Counted from the first letter of the stretch, positions 49,301 to 59,774 are shown. The stretch is DNA of 64,000 nt from Amphiura filiformis (GCF_039555335.1 NC_092647.1:12903094-12967093); one strand, 5' to 3'. Numbers and translations are program-made. Notes: generated by a model not told the origin, from the sequence alone.

Positions 49301-52300
49301 CCATACAGCCCCTGTGGAAAACATAACCTTAATCTCCCACACATGTCTTCCACAAGGGGTGTATAGATTTCAACTAGAATTGCCCAGTGGATAAGATTCT
49401 TGTAGTACCAAACTTACTTGTATACATCCAGGGCTACTTTTTGTTACCATCTTCATGTTATTTTCAACAGACTTGCTCTGAGGAATACCGAGCTCCTTTG
49501 TTACTACGCTAACCTAGATGATAGAGTGAGACCACTCATCTATGCCATCAGACACTGGGGTAAGGTACGACAACTGGCGGGTAATCCCAGGGCGGGACCA
49601 AGACTTACCAATTACGCTCTCTCACTGATGGTAGTGTACTACCTGCAAACTAGAGAGCCATCTGTTCTGCCAACTGTGGACCAACTCAGAGGTGATAAAG
49701 GTGTGTAAAGTAAAATGCCTAATTCCTTTAATATGCATGCAACGTGAAGCGTATACCATCCAATGCCATTTGTCATATACATGATTTAGTGAGTGTGTCC
49801 CTTTATCGCGGTTGATAACGTTGGCCACCGGTTTTGGGTGTGATCTCGCTATCTGATGTAAGTCTTCTGATCGGACTGATGAAGTCTTCCGATCAGAACT
49901 GAAGACTGATGAAGTCTTCCAATCGGAAAATTATTGGACTTTTAAAACATAATTTACCAAAAGTATGTGCAGTATTTTCTCTTTGTTTGTTTAGTGTGCT
50001 AGGTTTTGTTTTATTTGAAGGTTTTCCTTCAATTATAAATATTGTTTAATATTGATTTGTTTTTCTCTTTTGACAGCAAATGCAGACGTCATAGAAGGAT
50101 GGGATTGCAGCTTCTGTGAAAAAGAAAAGAATACCACCAACACTGAATCATCAGGTAAACATATAACTCGGTGATAGTTGATATTGCCAGGCTTTGCAAC
50201 ATAATTATATAAATGTTATGCCCATCTCTTTAGCAGTAGTTGAACTGTTAGGGGTACTTATTAGGCCAACAAAAAAAATATGTTGTGTTGCCCTCCGCGG
50301 CCGGGTCAAAATCGCGAAAATCTGGGCCCGGGTTTTTTTTGTTTGTTTTTCAAAAAAAAAAAAAAAAAATTCAAAAAAAACAAATTTTTTTTTTTTTTTT
50401 TAATTTTTTAACAAATGTTTTTTTTTATATCATACATGTACCCCCAAGCCTATTCCCGGATCCCTGATGTTCACTAAAAAGATTGTGCCCCAAGCCAGCA
50501 CTTTAATTGGATAGTAGGACTTACTCATTGAATCCCAACAACATGGATGTTAGGCCCTTCACAGTTGATTTTGAGTTTCCTATTTCCCGCCCGTATCAAG
50601 AATTGAGACTTGCAAAATATTTAATTATTTGATTTTTATCTGTCATTTTCTCTGTTAAATGACATTTTTGTTACATTAATTTGCTACTTTCTTACTTTGA
50701 TCATGAATCCTGAACAAACAAATAACACATATTATTATCAATGTATAAAATCAACCATAATATATGATCTGCAGTGCCAAAATGTACCATGCAAGATGTT
50801 GATATTGGGCTGTGACCACTTGTTTCAAAATGAAGAAAATAATAAGTAATAAATAACTAATAATTAAGTTACCCCATGCCTTTTTTTAAATCTTTAAATA
50901 GTAAACTAAGAATTAATTGTGAAGGGTCTTAATATTAATATTTACTTCAATAAAATATTCAACATTGGGTAGAAAATACAGCCAATATTATGCATGCCTC
51001 TCTTCACTCATGTTACTGTGAAATAGTAGGTATGAAATGGTTGAGTTGGTAAAAAAAAATCCGGCCGGCTGTACTACCAGATTTTAGGCTTGGGAGGGCA
51101 ACACAACAATTTTTTTTTTTTTTTGGCCTTAGCTGCTTATGTAGTGCTGTTATTGTTGTCAGCCAACTGGTTTGATATATCCGAGTGGCAGCCGGAATAA
51201 ATGTTAAGATTGGTCTTAACCCTGGAATTACGTAAACTTTTAGGCCTCATAACTGTCAAATTGTTGGTCTAAAGTATATAAAAGTATACATATTCAGAAT
51301 GGCAAAGAATTGATAAATTCATCTGCGAGGTCTATTTTGGGTAAAAATGCTCATTTTTGGAGAAAATCCAATAAATGAATAAATGTTAAGAACTTTGTGA
51401 TCTGTTCTAAAGCTGCTATATAAATGATAAATTCATTCATTCATTCATTCATTCGGAATGAATGTTAAGCGCTTTGTGGTCTGTTCTACAGGTGCTATAT
51501 AAATCATATATTCCTTCCTTCCTTCATTCCATTTATTCATTCATTCATTATTTTGATTGATTGATTGATTGATTGATTGGAACAAATTATACTGTATTAG
51601 ATGTGTTAAATAAAATAAAACAAACGTTATTACACAACAGAATTTGTGATATTTTGTACACAGTTGATCTGCTGAGGGAGTTCTTCCATTTCTACTCCAC
51701 CTTTGACTTCACAACCAATGTCATCAGCTTGAAAACAGGAACCGCACTCCCAATCTCCACTTTCGCACCACCAGAATCCCCAGTGTTCGAAGGTCAGAGC
51801 TTCAGACTTGGTCCTCTAAACATACAAGATCCGTTTGAGTTGTCGCACAATGTGGCCTTCAATGTCAATGAGAAAATCATGCAGAGTTTTTGTAAGCAAC
51901 TCAAGAAGACCTATACTCTGTGCCTTTGTCTCAAGTTCAAGAAGAAGCCAGCTTCCTCATCAGTAGATGTGATGAGCGTTTGGGGATTACCAGTACTGTT
52001 TGATGCAGAGAGTTATGCCGATCAAGGTCCGAGACGTGGAAGAAGTGGGTCTACATCAACAGAAGGGTCAGTACCAGAGGAAACTAGCACCACACACAGG
52101 TAATTTTATCAATCCAATGTCCATTTTTAATTGCCGGCGATCAGGGACTTTTGTGTGTCTTTATCAGTAGAGGACATCAGAAAAACTGGGCATGTCCCCA
52201 CTTGTACAAAAACATCCCAAGTTGTAAAATTACAAATCCCAACATAGATGTGTTGTCTGAAAATATGAACAATTACATTATTTTAATTTGAAATGTTTGC

Positions 52301-55072
52301 ATTTTGGGGGTATTTTTGGTTCTGACGAGGGAGGGGGAGGGGTCAACCCGGGAACAAAGCCCAAGATTGGGGGAATGCTTACATGACCCACTTGGTGCCA
52401 CAGTCAATCAGTAGATTGGATTAAAATTTGCAAAAATCACTGATTTGTGTGACACATTTTGATCAAACTTGTTACTTTTTAATTGCATTTATTCCACTCT
52501 TTTGTTGTAATTACACAGTATTGTTGTCCCGATGAAAGCATCCCAACTGTCTGAAGCGTTTGTGAAAGCACACAGTACACCAGAAAGCATGAGAACAGCC
52601 TGGTGTGATGCTACAGTAGTGCTCATCGAAAGGATTCTATCCGATGTGCTCAAGATCCATTGTGAGGAGATGGCTAGTGATGAGGACCAAGCAACGACCA
52701 ATGAAAGCTTACCAAGTGCACAACCTTGTACCGCCACAGGTGATGAAAACACATCGCTTATGGAGGAGGGTGGTGCTGATAACGATAAAGAGGAATCATC
52801 ACTAATGCAGACCGATTTAAATGCAGATGACGAGAAAGCAACAACCAGTGAAAGCTCAACTACTACACTACCATGTACTTCTAAGCTTGAAGAAATTACA
52901 ATCCTACCAGATGGTAGTGGTGATAGGGCTGGTAAATCTGAACAATTAGACAGTAACAAAAGGATTAGTGATGCCGAACAGGTATCACCCGGTAGAAGTG
53001 TGGAAAGTAAAGATAATGGTGACCAAAGTGAAGCTCTTGACGCACAGGCAACTAGAAAGCATCAATTAGATAACGTTGATGATGATGATGATGAGAAGAG
53101 TGCTCCAAGGAAAAAGGTCAAGCTGATGGATGATAAAACTGATGCAGGTGTGGATCTAGAAGCAGCAATGAGTGAGAAGACTGAAGTGATGTCTGTTGAT
53201 GAGAAGAGCAGAAATGGGGAAAGCTGTCCAGATGGACAAAAGTCAAAGTTCAACCAAACTGAGGAAGGGTGCGACGGTGAATCACAGAAACTGGCAGATG
53301 AACAAGCAGGTAAGATTGCAGATAATACAGACAAGATACAGTGACATTTTCATAACCTTTCCAAGATCATCTACCTCAAGTCACCGGCACTAGCTTTAAA
53401 GTTCAGCGTGTTCTGCGGTAGCTTGGCGTTACTTGGTGCGTGTACATACTTTTACGCGTGTGATCAACATGCCGCATATGTACACGCAAGAAACCACACT
53501 AAGCCAACGCAGCACATGCTGAACTTCAAGCTAGTGCCAGTGACTGGAGGTAGATATATGAACTATAGTCAATCATTTAACTGCCTGAATCAAGCCAGCT
53601 CAGCAAGTGTATCATTCAGAGGAGGCAACATTTATAAAAAAAATTTGCCCATTGAAAGAAATCATTCAACATTAACATTCATCCTGATTTATCCCAAAAT
53701 ATTTTTCTGTTGGGCAGTTTTCCCCTTCTAAACCAACCCCCTTGTTTATGCCCCTGGCAGCATAGGTACAATGCAGACAGCATTACCTGCAAAATATGAG
53801 AACAAGTTTTGTTACCATTAAGTTATCAGACAATCGGGCATATATTTCACATGAAAAGGATGATGCATTGGCCAGACAAGTGAAAAATCCAGATAAGTGA
53901 AATATAAGTAATAATGTATGCCATGGAATGTCCAAAGTGCTAAATTTAAGACAACAAAAGATTACTTAATATGGTGAATATCTGTGAATATTCTGAATCA
54001 TCCAGTAGATTGTTCAGTAAATTAAACATTCAAAACATTTTAAAAATGTTTTTGTGTTTGCTGGGTAATACCAGTTTAAAGTGTCACATAATGTGACTCA
54101 TTTTGACATGTACTCTTGCAAATAAATCCTGGGGGAGGTTCTTAGTAGAAATGAAGGTATGGGGATGTGCGGTAGATTCGGGATGCATTTTCAGTCATTT
54201 TGGTTATTGATGGCGCTGAATTTTATAAAAATTTGATTCAAGAAAGGGTGTTTTTTCACAATTTTCTGTGGAAAAGTGCCAATTGTTCATTTTTTTTCAA
54301 TTTTTTTTCAAAAATTGGTATAATTGGTTAAAATCAAATGATTCTCACAAGCAACTGTTGATTCATGCACTGTGAGACAAAATCCTATGAGAGAGAGGCT
54401 AAAATAATAGGTTGATTTCGCAGATTTGGAGGGGAGGACAGTGGCTATCAGGCTCAGTGCAGATATACATGATACACAACATATTTGAAAGATGATTCAA
54501 TCCAACATGAAAAAACAATCAAGGGGTTCTCTTGAAAGTAGGAGTGTAGCTTTAATATGAAGTCTTTTACACTTTTTCAGAATGTCTCTTTTTTATCTTA
54601 AAAAATATGGCAACTTGAAATGACATCCAACCCCTAGCTCACACCATAATAGATTTCCATGTTGACTCTTTTTGTTTGTTTTATTATGTCATTGACAGAG
54701 GCGAGACAATTCCACATGAAATGCAGCATCAATCACCAGGTCTGGTTGGGCCGAAGGAAAGTAAGACGTCAGCTGAATCAATCATCAGACCAAACGCAAC
54801 AAACAGCGCCCTCAGATGACAAAGCAGCACTCTCTTTTGAAGATAGACTCAACATAGAAACTCTGGTCACGGATCATATCATTACGCAAGACTCTGTGAG
54901 CAGCACACAGCCTCTGACTACATTCAAAGTTGGTTTGGAGAAGCATTATGAATCTGGACAGTGTAGTATTGATGTGGGATTCCAACCGATAGATGGACCG
55001 GTCCATTTTAAAATGCTCTTTCATTTCTTACAGACATTCCTCGTCAAACTGATGGATCAACACCAGGTTTAG
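37313..55072 (+). CDS. TUT1: TUT1/Star-PAP-type terminal uridylyltransferase/poly(A) polymerase, ten coding exons
   Basis: Exons: 37313-37388, 43612-43802, 45731-45979, 46928-47182, 48586-48824, 49471-49700, 50077-50154, 51664-52099, 52519-53309, 54699-55072. They sum to 2919 bases: 972 residues plus TAG, against about 870 in the human protein. Domains in order: C2H2 U1-type zinc finger (C16, C19, H32, H38); RRM (RNP2 SIFVGGL 55-61, RNP1 KGQFAIVEF 89-97); nucleotidyltransferase core with [20 protein letters not shown], where D230 and D232 are two catalytic Asp, and D331 in LCCDISMSN the third; PAP-associated motif [13 protein letters not shown] (492-504); a long acidic linker (about 630-845) with a PRKKVKL nuclear-signal candidate near 781; and a C-terminal basic segment (GRRKVRRQL) in the KA-1-like region. 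Family members uridylate U6 snRNA and polyadenylate selected mRNAs in the nucleus; the substrate here is inferred. All key residues are intact. Confidence 0.95.
39003..39459. mobile_element. 457-bp foldback/MITE in TUT1 intron 1
   Basis: The left arm begins TAATAATTATTTGGTGCAGC and the right arm ends with its complement. The arms are ~72 bases with few mismatches and include ACACGGGATCGATACAC. No clear target duplication. Confidence 0.82.
42275..42722. repeat. Dispersed repeat, uninterrupted copy
   Basis: Reverse-complement counterpart of 16768-17064 plus 18590-18795. It shows the empty site (GGTGATAAGTCACTCGCAC) where the other copy carries the 1.5-kb insertion. Confidence 0.8.
43067..43253. 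mobile_element. ~187-bp MITE with 20-bp TIRs
   Basis: TGTCCACATAGAAGTACAAA at the left is exactly inverted at the right (TTTGTACTTCTATGTGGACA). The outer bases match imperfectly (AGTTTGTCC against AGTCTGTCC). The interior has CpG-containing phrases such as GGCGCGCTAACTG. Confidence 0.8.
43612..43802 (+). CDS. TUT1: TUT1 exon 2: zinc-finger histidines and RRM start
   Basis: The acceptor TTTTTTTGCAG completes the split Glu codon. It encodes DHLGGKKH, the His pair of the finger, then SIFVGGL (RNP2). The donor is AAG|GTAAAT, phase 0. Confidence 0.92.
43803..45730 (+). other. TUT1: TUT1 intron 2
   Basis: Noncoding. It contains a piggyBac-type MITE at 44545-44840 and a G-tract near 45154. Confidence 0.85.
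44541..44844. mobile_element. piggyBac-type MITE
   Basis: The element is 44545-44840 (296 bp), with ends CCCTTTGAACCC and GGGTTCAAAGGG flanked by TTAA at 44541-44544 and 44841-44844. TTAA duplication with CCC/GGG ends is the piggyBac signature. The 86-codon minus-strand ORF across it has no recognisable domain. Confidence 0.88.
45731..45979 (+). CDS. TUT1: TUT1 exon 3: RNP1 and linker to the catalytic core
   Basis: 83 codons, phase 0 at both ends. It starts [10 protein letters not shown], which completes RNP1 with the Lys from exon 2, and ends [14 protein letters not shown]. The intervening RPREYKPF region links the RRM to the catalytic domain. Confidence 0.93.
45980..46927 (+). other. TUT1: TUT1 intron 3
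   Basis: Noncoding, with an (ATT)n-like stretch near 46385. The 124-codon ORF at 46551-46925 inside it has no recognisable domain and is not supported as a gene. Confidence 0.85.
46928..47182 (+). CDS. TUT1: TUT1 exon 4: catalytic palm with Asp pair
   Basis: 85 codons, phase 0 at both ends. It contains the nucleotidyltransferase signature [17 protein letters not shown] (D230, D232). A nearby downstream AG (46933-46934) would bring an immediate TGA in the required phase, so 46928 is the start. Confidence 0.95.
47183..48585 (+). other. TUT1: TUT1 intron 4
   Basis: Noncoding and AT-rich, with a palindromic stretch (CACCCCTTCCCC/GGGGTGAG) near 47876-47900. In vertebrate Star-PAP this part of the catalytic domain holds a proline-rich insertion; no such exon is visible here. 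Confidence 0.8.
48586..48824 (+). CDS. TUT1: TUT1 exon 5: acidic insertion and third catalytic Asp
   Basis: 79 codons plus two bases. It begins [20 protein letters not shown], an acidic segment in place of the vertebrate proline-rich insert, and ends [10 protein letters not shown] with D331 as the third metal ligand. The donor is CAG|GTAAGA. Confidence 0.93.
48825..49470 (+). other. TUT1: TUT1 intron 5
   Basis: Noncoding. It contains a compact ~95-bp hairpin member (about 49294-49386) of the MITE family described at 13780, with its arms around ATCCATACAGCCCC and GGGGTGTATAGATTTCAAC. Confidence 0.8.
49471..49700 (+). CDS. TUT1: TUT1 exon 6: central domain helices
   Basis: It encodes [20 protein letters not shown] and [10 protein letters not shown], typical of the poly(A)-polymerase central domain. 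The donor AAG|GTGTGT at 49701 is required by phase; the alternative GTAAAG four bases later would break the frame into exon 7. Confidence 0.93.
49701..50076 (+). other. TUT1: TUT1 intron 6
   Basis: Noncoding; no named repeat apart from short GATCGGA/GAAGTCTTCC repeats near 49865-49925. Confidence 0.8.
50077..50154 (+). CDS. TUT1: TUT1 exon 7: VIEGWDCSF mini-exon
   Basis: 78 bases. Only one frame is open, and it encodes [19 protein letters not shown], matching the conserved GWDCSF segment of TUT1. The donor is CAG|GTAAAC. Confidence 0.9.
50261..51131. mobile_element. PIF/Harbinger-like MITE (865 bp)
   Basis: The element is 50264-51128, with TTA duplications at 50261-50263 and 51129-51131. 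The left end GGCCAACAAAAAAAATATGT continues TGTGTTGCCCTCC and is inverted at the right end. The interior is noncoding. Confidence 0.82.
51431..51580. repeat. ATTC and GATT microsatellites
   Basis: Runs of ATTC (51431-51454, and about 51530-51548) and GATT (about 51555-51578) separated by unique sequence containing CTATATAAAT twice. Confidence 0.9.
51664..52099 (+). CDS. TUT1: TUT1 exon 8: PAP-associated domain
   Basis: The acceptor TTGTACACAG at 51663 gives the Val split codon and then [15 protein letters not shown]. It contains [19 protein letters not shown], the PAP-associated nucleotide-recognition motif. An upstream AG (51639-51640) would meet a TGA in phase. The donor is CAG|GTAATT, phase 2. 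Confidence 0.94.
52100..52518 (+). other. TUT1: TUT1 intron 8
   Basis: Noncoding; no recognised element. Confidence 0.85.
52519..53309 (+). CDS. TUT1: TUT1 exon 9: helical segment plus long acidic low-complexity linker
   Basis: 791 bases. The first ~45 residues ([35 protein letters not shown]) are helical and conserved in style. The remaining ~215 are rich in Asp, Glu, Ser and Thr, include [19 protein letters not shown], and have no domain. The donor GCAG|GTAAGA leads in phase to exon 10; without splicing a TGA follows at 53342-53344. Confidence 0.9.
53310..54698 (+). other. TUT1: TUT1 intron 9
   Basis: Noncoding; no element recognised. Confidence 0.85.
54699..55072 (+). CDS. TUT1: TUT1 exon 10: basic C-terminal domain and stop
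   Basis: The acceptor TGACAG completes a split Glu codon. It encodes [20 protein letters not shown], an S/Q/T-rich stretch, then [20 protein letters not shown] and LHFHFLQ-like C-terminal residues ending DQHQV and TAG. The region corresponds to the RNA-binding KA-1-like domain of human TUT1 by position and basic motif. Confidence 0.9.
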
Positions 55073-55612
55073 CCTACTACGATTAGGCCCGTTTTATATT
55101 AGTATTGTCTATTCTATCAGTCCGAGTGACATCCCTCCCTGTGACTGTGCAATCCGAGTAAAAAAAGGGCCTAGTGACTTTAGGTTTGAACTTTTGATCT
55201 CTCTATTTGAATATTTGATTGTTTCTTTACTCATTTAGTTATTTATTTAATTCCATGTTTGGCAACTCACATACATGGGTTCCTGCCCTGTAGATAAACT
55301 GAGCAGGTACTGAAATCTCATATCTTTAGGCATTGAACCCAAAGGATGGTGAATGAGGTCTTCATTTGTATGTTTCTTTATATTTCTTAAGTTTTATTAG
55401 TTCTGTAAAGATATGTACAAATTATTGACAATTTCAGGCATGAGAATTTTCAGTTTTAAAACTGAATTAATTTTTTTCTGCAATTTCAGCCTGTTTTTGG
55501 TATTTTTTGCCTAATTTCACTTTTTTTTTGTCAGTTTTTTTAGGAAAATGCAGTCTCATGTCTGATATTGAAGAAACATTGGTTCTCTTGAAAAAGTGAT
55601 ATTTTAAGTGTC
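55073..55612 (+). other. TUT1 3' UTR and flank
   Basis: No canonical AATAAA is seen before the SINE at 55613; AT-rich stretches near 55240 and 55380 are possible variant signals. No gene. Confidence 0.5.
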
Positions 55613-55912
55613 CTAATCCTAACCCCTAAGGGCTTTTCGCGACGGAAGGGAAAGAAGGAAAGAATAAAGAGAGAAAAGAAGGAAAGAAGTTGTTTGCTCT
55701 GGGTGGGATTCGAACCCGAGACCCCTCGCATGCCAAGCACTCGGTCGACGACACTTTGCCACGGGTCTTGGGCTTCGCTGGCCAGCGAAACCGTTCCTAT
55801 ATATCACTTAGGGCGATTAAGCGTCATCACACCACGTGGGATGCATGCACGAACAGCGCATATATCAAGTAGTATTTTGTAGTATTCAGGCGGGTTAGGG
55901 TTAAGGAAGCCT
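55613..55912 (-). mobile_element. tRNA-derived SINE, copy 1
   Basis: On the minus strand a Pol III head carries an A-box-like TGGCAAAGTGTCG and an exact B box GGTTCGAATCC (55706-55716). The tRNA-like anticodon arm is GTGCTTGGCATGCGAG, most like tRNA-Ala. A CTTT/CTTCC-rich tail and TTAACCCTAACCC-type end flank it. The tRNA cloverleaf is incomplete, so it is a SINE rather than a functional tRNA gene. Confidence 0.75.
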
Positions 55913-55936
55913 ATACTGAGTTTCGATAGTGGTAAC

Positions 55937-56236
55937 CTAACCCTAACCCCTAAGGGCTTTTCGCGACGGGAAGGGAAAGAAGGAAAGAATAAAGAGAGAA
56001 AAGAAGGAAAGAAGTTGTTTGCTCTGGGTGGGATTCAACCGAGACCCCTCGCATGCCAAGCACTCGGTCGGCGACACTTTGCCACGGGTCTTGGGCTTCA
56101 CTGGCCAGCTAAACCGCGCCTATATATCACTTAGGGCGATTAAGCGTCATCACACCACGTGGGATGCATGCACGAACAGCGCATATATCAAGTAGTATTT
56201 TGTAGTATTCAGGCGGGTTAGGGTTAAGCAATTCAC
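55937..56236 (-). mobile_element. tRNA-derived SINE, copy 2 with damaged B box
   Basis: Near-identical to copy 1, offset by 324 bases. The B box has lost two bases (GGATTCAACC on the plus strand, 56031-56040). Identity over the whole ~300 bases, including both ends, suggests a recent segmental tandem duplication. Confidence 0.78.
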
Positions 56237-57289
56237 CAAGCGTGTGGGCTTTGCAATCGATAATAACATCACCTGCTGAAAAAGTGGACATTTTTGTGCG
56301 ATTAATTTTTCGTGCTTTTCCAATTTTGAACTGTTTCCCTTGTTTTTAAATTTGCGGTTCTAAGTTTCCTTAAATTGACCTATACGCTAAAAAGAATGTA
56401 TTTAGCATTGATATTTTTGGGGTAGCAGTTTGGGGCACAAAAATAAATGTAGCACAAAAATTTCTACTTTTACAGTAGTCCATTTAATACAAAGTAGTAG
56501 TTTTCCGCTATTATCAGTATGGGGTAACATGATGTTATGATGCAAACATACTGTAGAGTTGAGATTTGTTTTTCTAAAATGCTAAAGCGTATTATCTTTA
56601 ATTTAAAACAATGTAATCTTGACTTTTATGTAGTCTGCATTATTCTCTACGTTGAATTGGAAAATCTGTATAAAAACACTTGTCTTTTTTCCTATTCATA
56701 CATACATTTTGAGTGATTTGACTTCTGATATTTGTTACATGCTAAGTTAAGATGAAATAAAGGACAACATTTAATAGCAAGATTGAAGAAACCAAAATTG
56801 TTGAGGTTGTGTGTTTCTTGATGTTTAAATTCCACATTTCGGGGTTTTCCAAACTTTTTTCCCAGTGACTCAAATTTCATAAGAAAGCATGGCCCACAGT
56901 GTAATACAAAATTTATTTTCAGAAACTTATACCAGGCAAAATTTCCAAAAGTGCACAATTTTTAAGATCTAGACACATCACATAAGTAATTATCCCCTGC
57001 ATAACAAGATAATAACTATGCATCAAATTTTCAAACTGAAAGAGCAAAAAAGAAAAGAAACCTAGTTTTGTTCAGCAAATTTATGCCTCATTTATCTTAA
57101 TAGCCCAATATTTGTTACCATATGCTGACCCTTTTAAGTTGCACCTAAGGCTGAGTTCACATAGGAGAATACTATTCGGGTACACAGTGCATGTTTTGCA
57201 GGTCACACTAATAGCTTAATATCGAATAAGGTAATTTCATAATACCGGGCCACATAAGAGGGCTATAAAAGGCTATGTACATGCATACA

Positions 57290-57363
57290 GTATAGTATAG
57301 TATAGTATAGTATAGTATAGTATAGTATAGTATAGTATAGTATAGTATAGTATAGTATAGTAT
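57290..57363. repeat. (TATAG)n pentanucleotide satellite, about 14 units
   Basis: Perfect TATAG repetition from 57291 to 57360, ending in variants TATCG and TATGG. A GTATACAGTATACTCC relative occurs at 57538. Confidence 0.97.
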
Positions 57364-57928
57364 CGTATGGTGGGAATCGCGCATGCTCGATTTTAGTGCA
57401 GCATAATTATACCGTCCTAATTTTAAAACTAAACCATATGTGGGTAAATTTATTTTCTGATATAATTTTGCACATTATGACACCTCATTGAATGCAATGT
57501 GACCTCAAGAAGTTAAGTTAGCGTATAGCGAATACCGTATACAGTATACTCCTATGTGAACTCGGCCTAAACCCATTGAAAATGTTGCTTTTGTTGCTAG
57601 AGTGCCTGTTCGTCACTGGTCACTGTGTGTCATCCTTGATCAGTCATGTAGAGAATGTGATGGTACACTGAGCTAACTTTTTAGAGCAACTTTTTTATTC
57701 GAGTCCCCATGGCTACAAATTTCGAGCTATCCAAACAAATAAAAGTATCCAAATTTGCAGAGCTAAAATGGGGTTCTTTTTGCTATTTCAGTTTTAAAAT
57801 TTGATACATATATAGGAGTTATTTTCTTGTACATTGTAATAAAGGGGGTAATTAAATGTATTTTTTGTGATGTATTAACACACTTAACATTTGATTTGAA
57901 ATTACTTGGTACTCTAGATCGGTAAACA

Positions 57929-58096
57929 TGAGTAAGGATTGATCTATCCCTAGAGAAGTCCTTTTGAGAGGGCTGAGCTTTCAGAACTCTAGAGAGTGCC
58001 ATCTTCATCTTGGCTCTGAGGATGGCACTCGCTAGAGTTCCAAAAGTTCAGTCCTCTGAAAAGGGACTTCTCTAGGGAAAGATCAAACCTTACTCA
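57929..58096. mobile_element. 168-bp near-perfect foldback
   Basis: The left arm starts TGAGTAAGG and contains CCCTAGAGAAGTCC; the right arm contains GGGACTTCTCTAGGG and ends CCTTACTCA. A second nested pair (ACTCTAGAGAGTGCCATC/GATGGCACTCGCTAGAGT) continues the stem to a short loop. MITE or structured noncoding RNA. Confidence 0.8.
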
Positions 58097-58889
58097 CACT
58101 TAACATTTGTTCTATGGATATTATTTCTATTTTTCTTGAACTGTAGCTGGATCTTGCATGAAAAATGTCCAGTTGGACTTTCTGTGTGTTGTAATTACTA
58201 AAATGGCCCTTCGGATGATTTACTGAAATGCCTGGGGAAAATAATGAGGGTATAATAAAATAAGTCCTGAAGCTTAGCTGTAAAAACAAACAAAACACAA
58301 ACAAAATGTAATGACTACAATGTCCAATATTTTTGTGAAATACAAAGTTCACTTTTATTGAGGTATCACCATGGCCGCTTGACATGACTTGTGTCTGATG
58401 TATCAGCAGCAGTAGTCGTTTTTAACATAATTATATTATAAAAATATGTTTTATCAAAATGTCCAAAAGGGACAATTCTATCAAGATATTTTTAGCTCTA
58501 GCTCAGGTTCAAAGTCCTCAAGAAAGGTTGCCATTATAAGATGATGACCAACTCTTTCAGATTCCTATTAGAGCCATCTGCACAGGTACACAAGGTACTA
58601 AGTTGGTACTGTGCAGTATCAGTGTAGTGCAAGCTGCAGTACCACTGCTGGGGTGTCCTGTGCAGTAGCAACATTGATACTGTGTAGGTACTCTGCATAC
58701 CAGTCAGGTAGAACATGCCAGTGAAACTGGGCTTTTTGGTGATGGTCTCTGGAATTTCACAATCAATGGACTTGCACCATGGTCAATGGGAAGTGGCAGT
58801 CATTTTAATGACTTTTTGCAGCCACTGGACTTGTACCATATCCTTAGGGCTCTGATTAAGAGCTATAGCACCTGCAGTTCCATAGGTCT

Positions 58890-59774
58890 TGCCATTCTTG
58901 ATTTACAGCCAAAAATGTACAAACATTTTTTTTTTCATATTTCAAACAAGTATTTTAACTACAAGAAATGCCAAACCAATAGTAGAAATATGTGACTTCA
59001 TTGCAATTTTGACTATAAATGACTTTTATGAAGTTTGGGCAAACTGACAAAACTTTCTACCATAAGATACATAACTGCCTTTTGAAACATATTTTATGAT
59101 TGAGAACAAGATCCCAAGAACTTTCAAACACTCATGGATCCTGTATCATGTATGTATTTAAATATCATGAAAAAACAAAATAGAACAAGTAGCCATTGGG
59201 CTATTCCATTTAAAATCCACACTAACCCTGTGGAAGATGTTGGAAATATCTTTCAGAGGGAGAGTAGAATTCAAATGGAATTAACACATTAGGCAGCTCT
59301 ATTTGAAACTCACCTTCCCTCTGTAGAAGATTCAGGTTGAATCTTTCTCAAAGGGTGTAAGAGTTTCAAATGGAGCTGCCTAATGTGTTCATTCCATTTG
59401 AAATTCATTGCAGTTCTTGATTTACAGGCAAAAATGTACAAACACTTTTTTTTCATATTTCAAACAAGTATTTTAACTACAAGAAATACCAAACTAAAAG
59501 TAGAAATATCTGATTTCCTTGCAATTTTTACTATAAAATGACTTTTATGAAGTTTGGGCAAACTGACAAAACTTTCTACCATAAGATACAGAACTGACTT
59601 TTGAAACAGATTTTATGATTGACAACAAGATCCCAAGAACTTTCAAACACTCATGGATCCTGTATCATGTATGTATTTAAATATCATGAAAAAACAAAAT
59701 AGAACAAGTAGCCATTGGCTATTCCATTTAAAATCCACACTAACCCTGTGGAAGATGTTGGAAATATCTTCCAC
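58890..59774. repeat. Direct duplication, period 519 bp
   Basis: About 365 bases from CTTGATTTACAGCCAAAAAT (58898) recur from 59417, including CATAAGATACA and CTCATGGATCCTGTATCATG. Each copy ends in a member of the MITE family seen at 13780, which suggests unequal exchange between adjacent MITE copies. Confidence 0.85.

Larger units (their letters stand above)
50155..51663 (+). other. TUT1: TUT1 intron 7
   Basis: Contains the Harbinger-like MITE 50264-51128 and ATTC/GATT microsatellites just before exon 8 (51431-51454, 51530-51580). Confidence 0.85.

Noticed and set aside
49701..49710. Alternative TUT1 exon 6 donor GTAAAG four bases downstream
   Set aside because: It would change phase and put the following mini-exon into a frame with an early stop.
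55690..55780. Functional tRNA-Ala gene
   Set aside because: B box and anticodon arm are tRNA-like, but the acceptor stem does not pair convincingly and the unit is embedded in a duplicated ~300-base repeat, so it is called a SINE.
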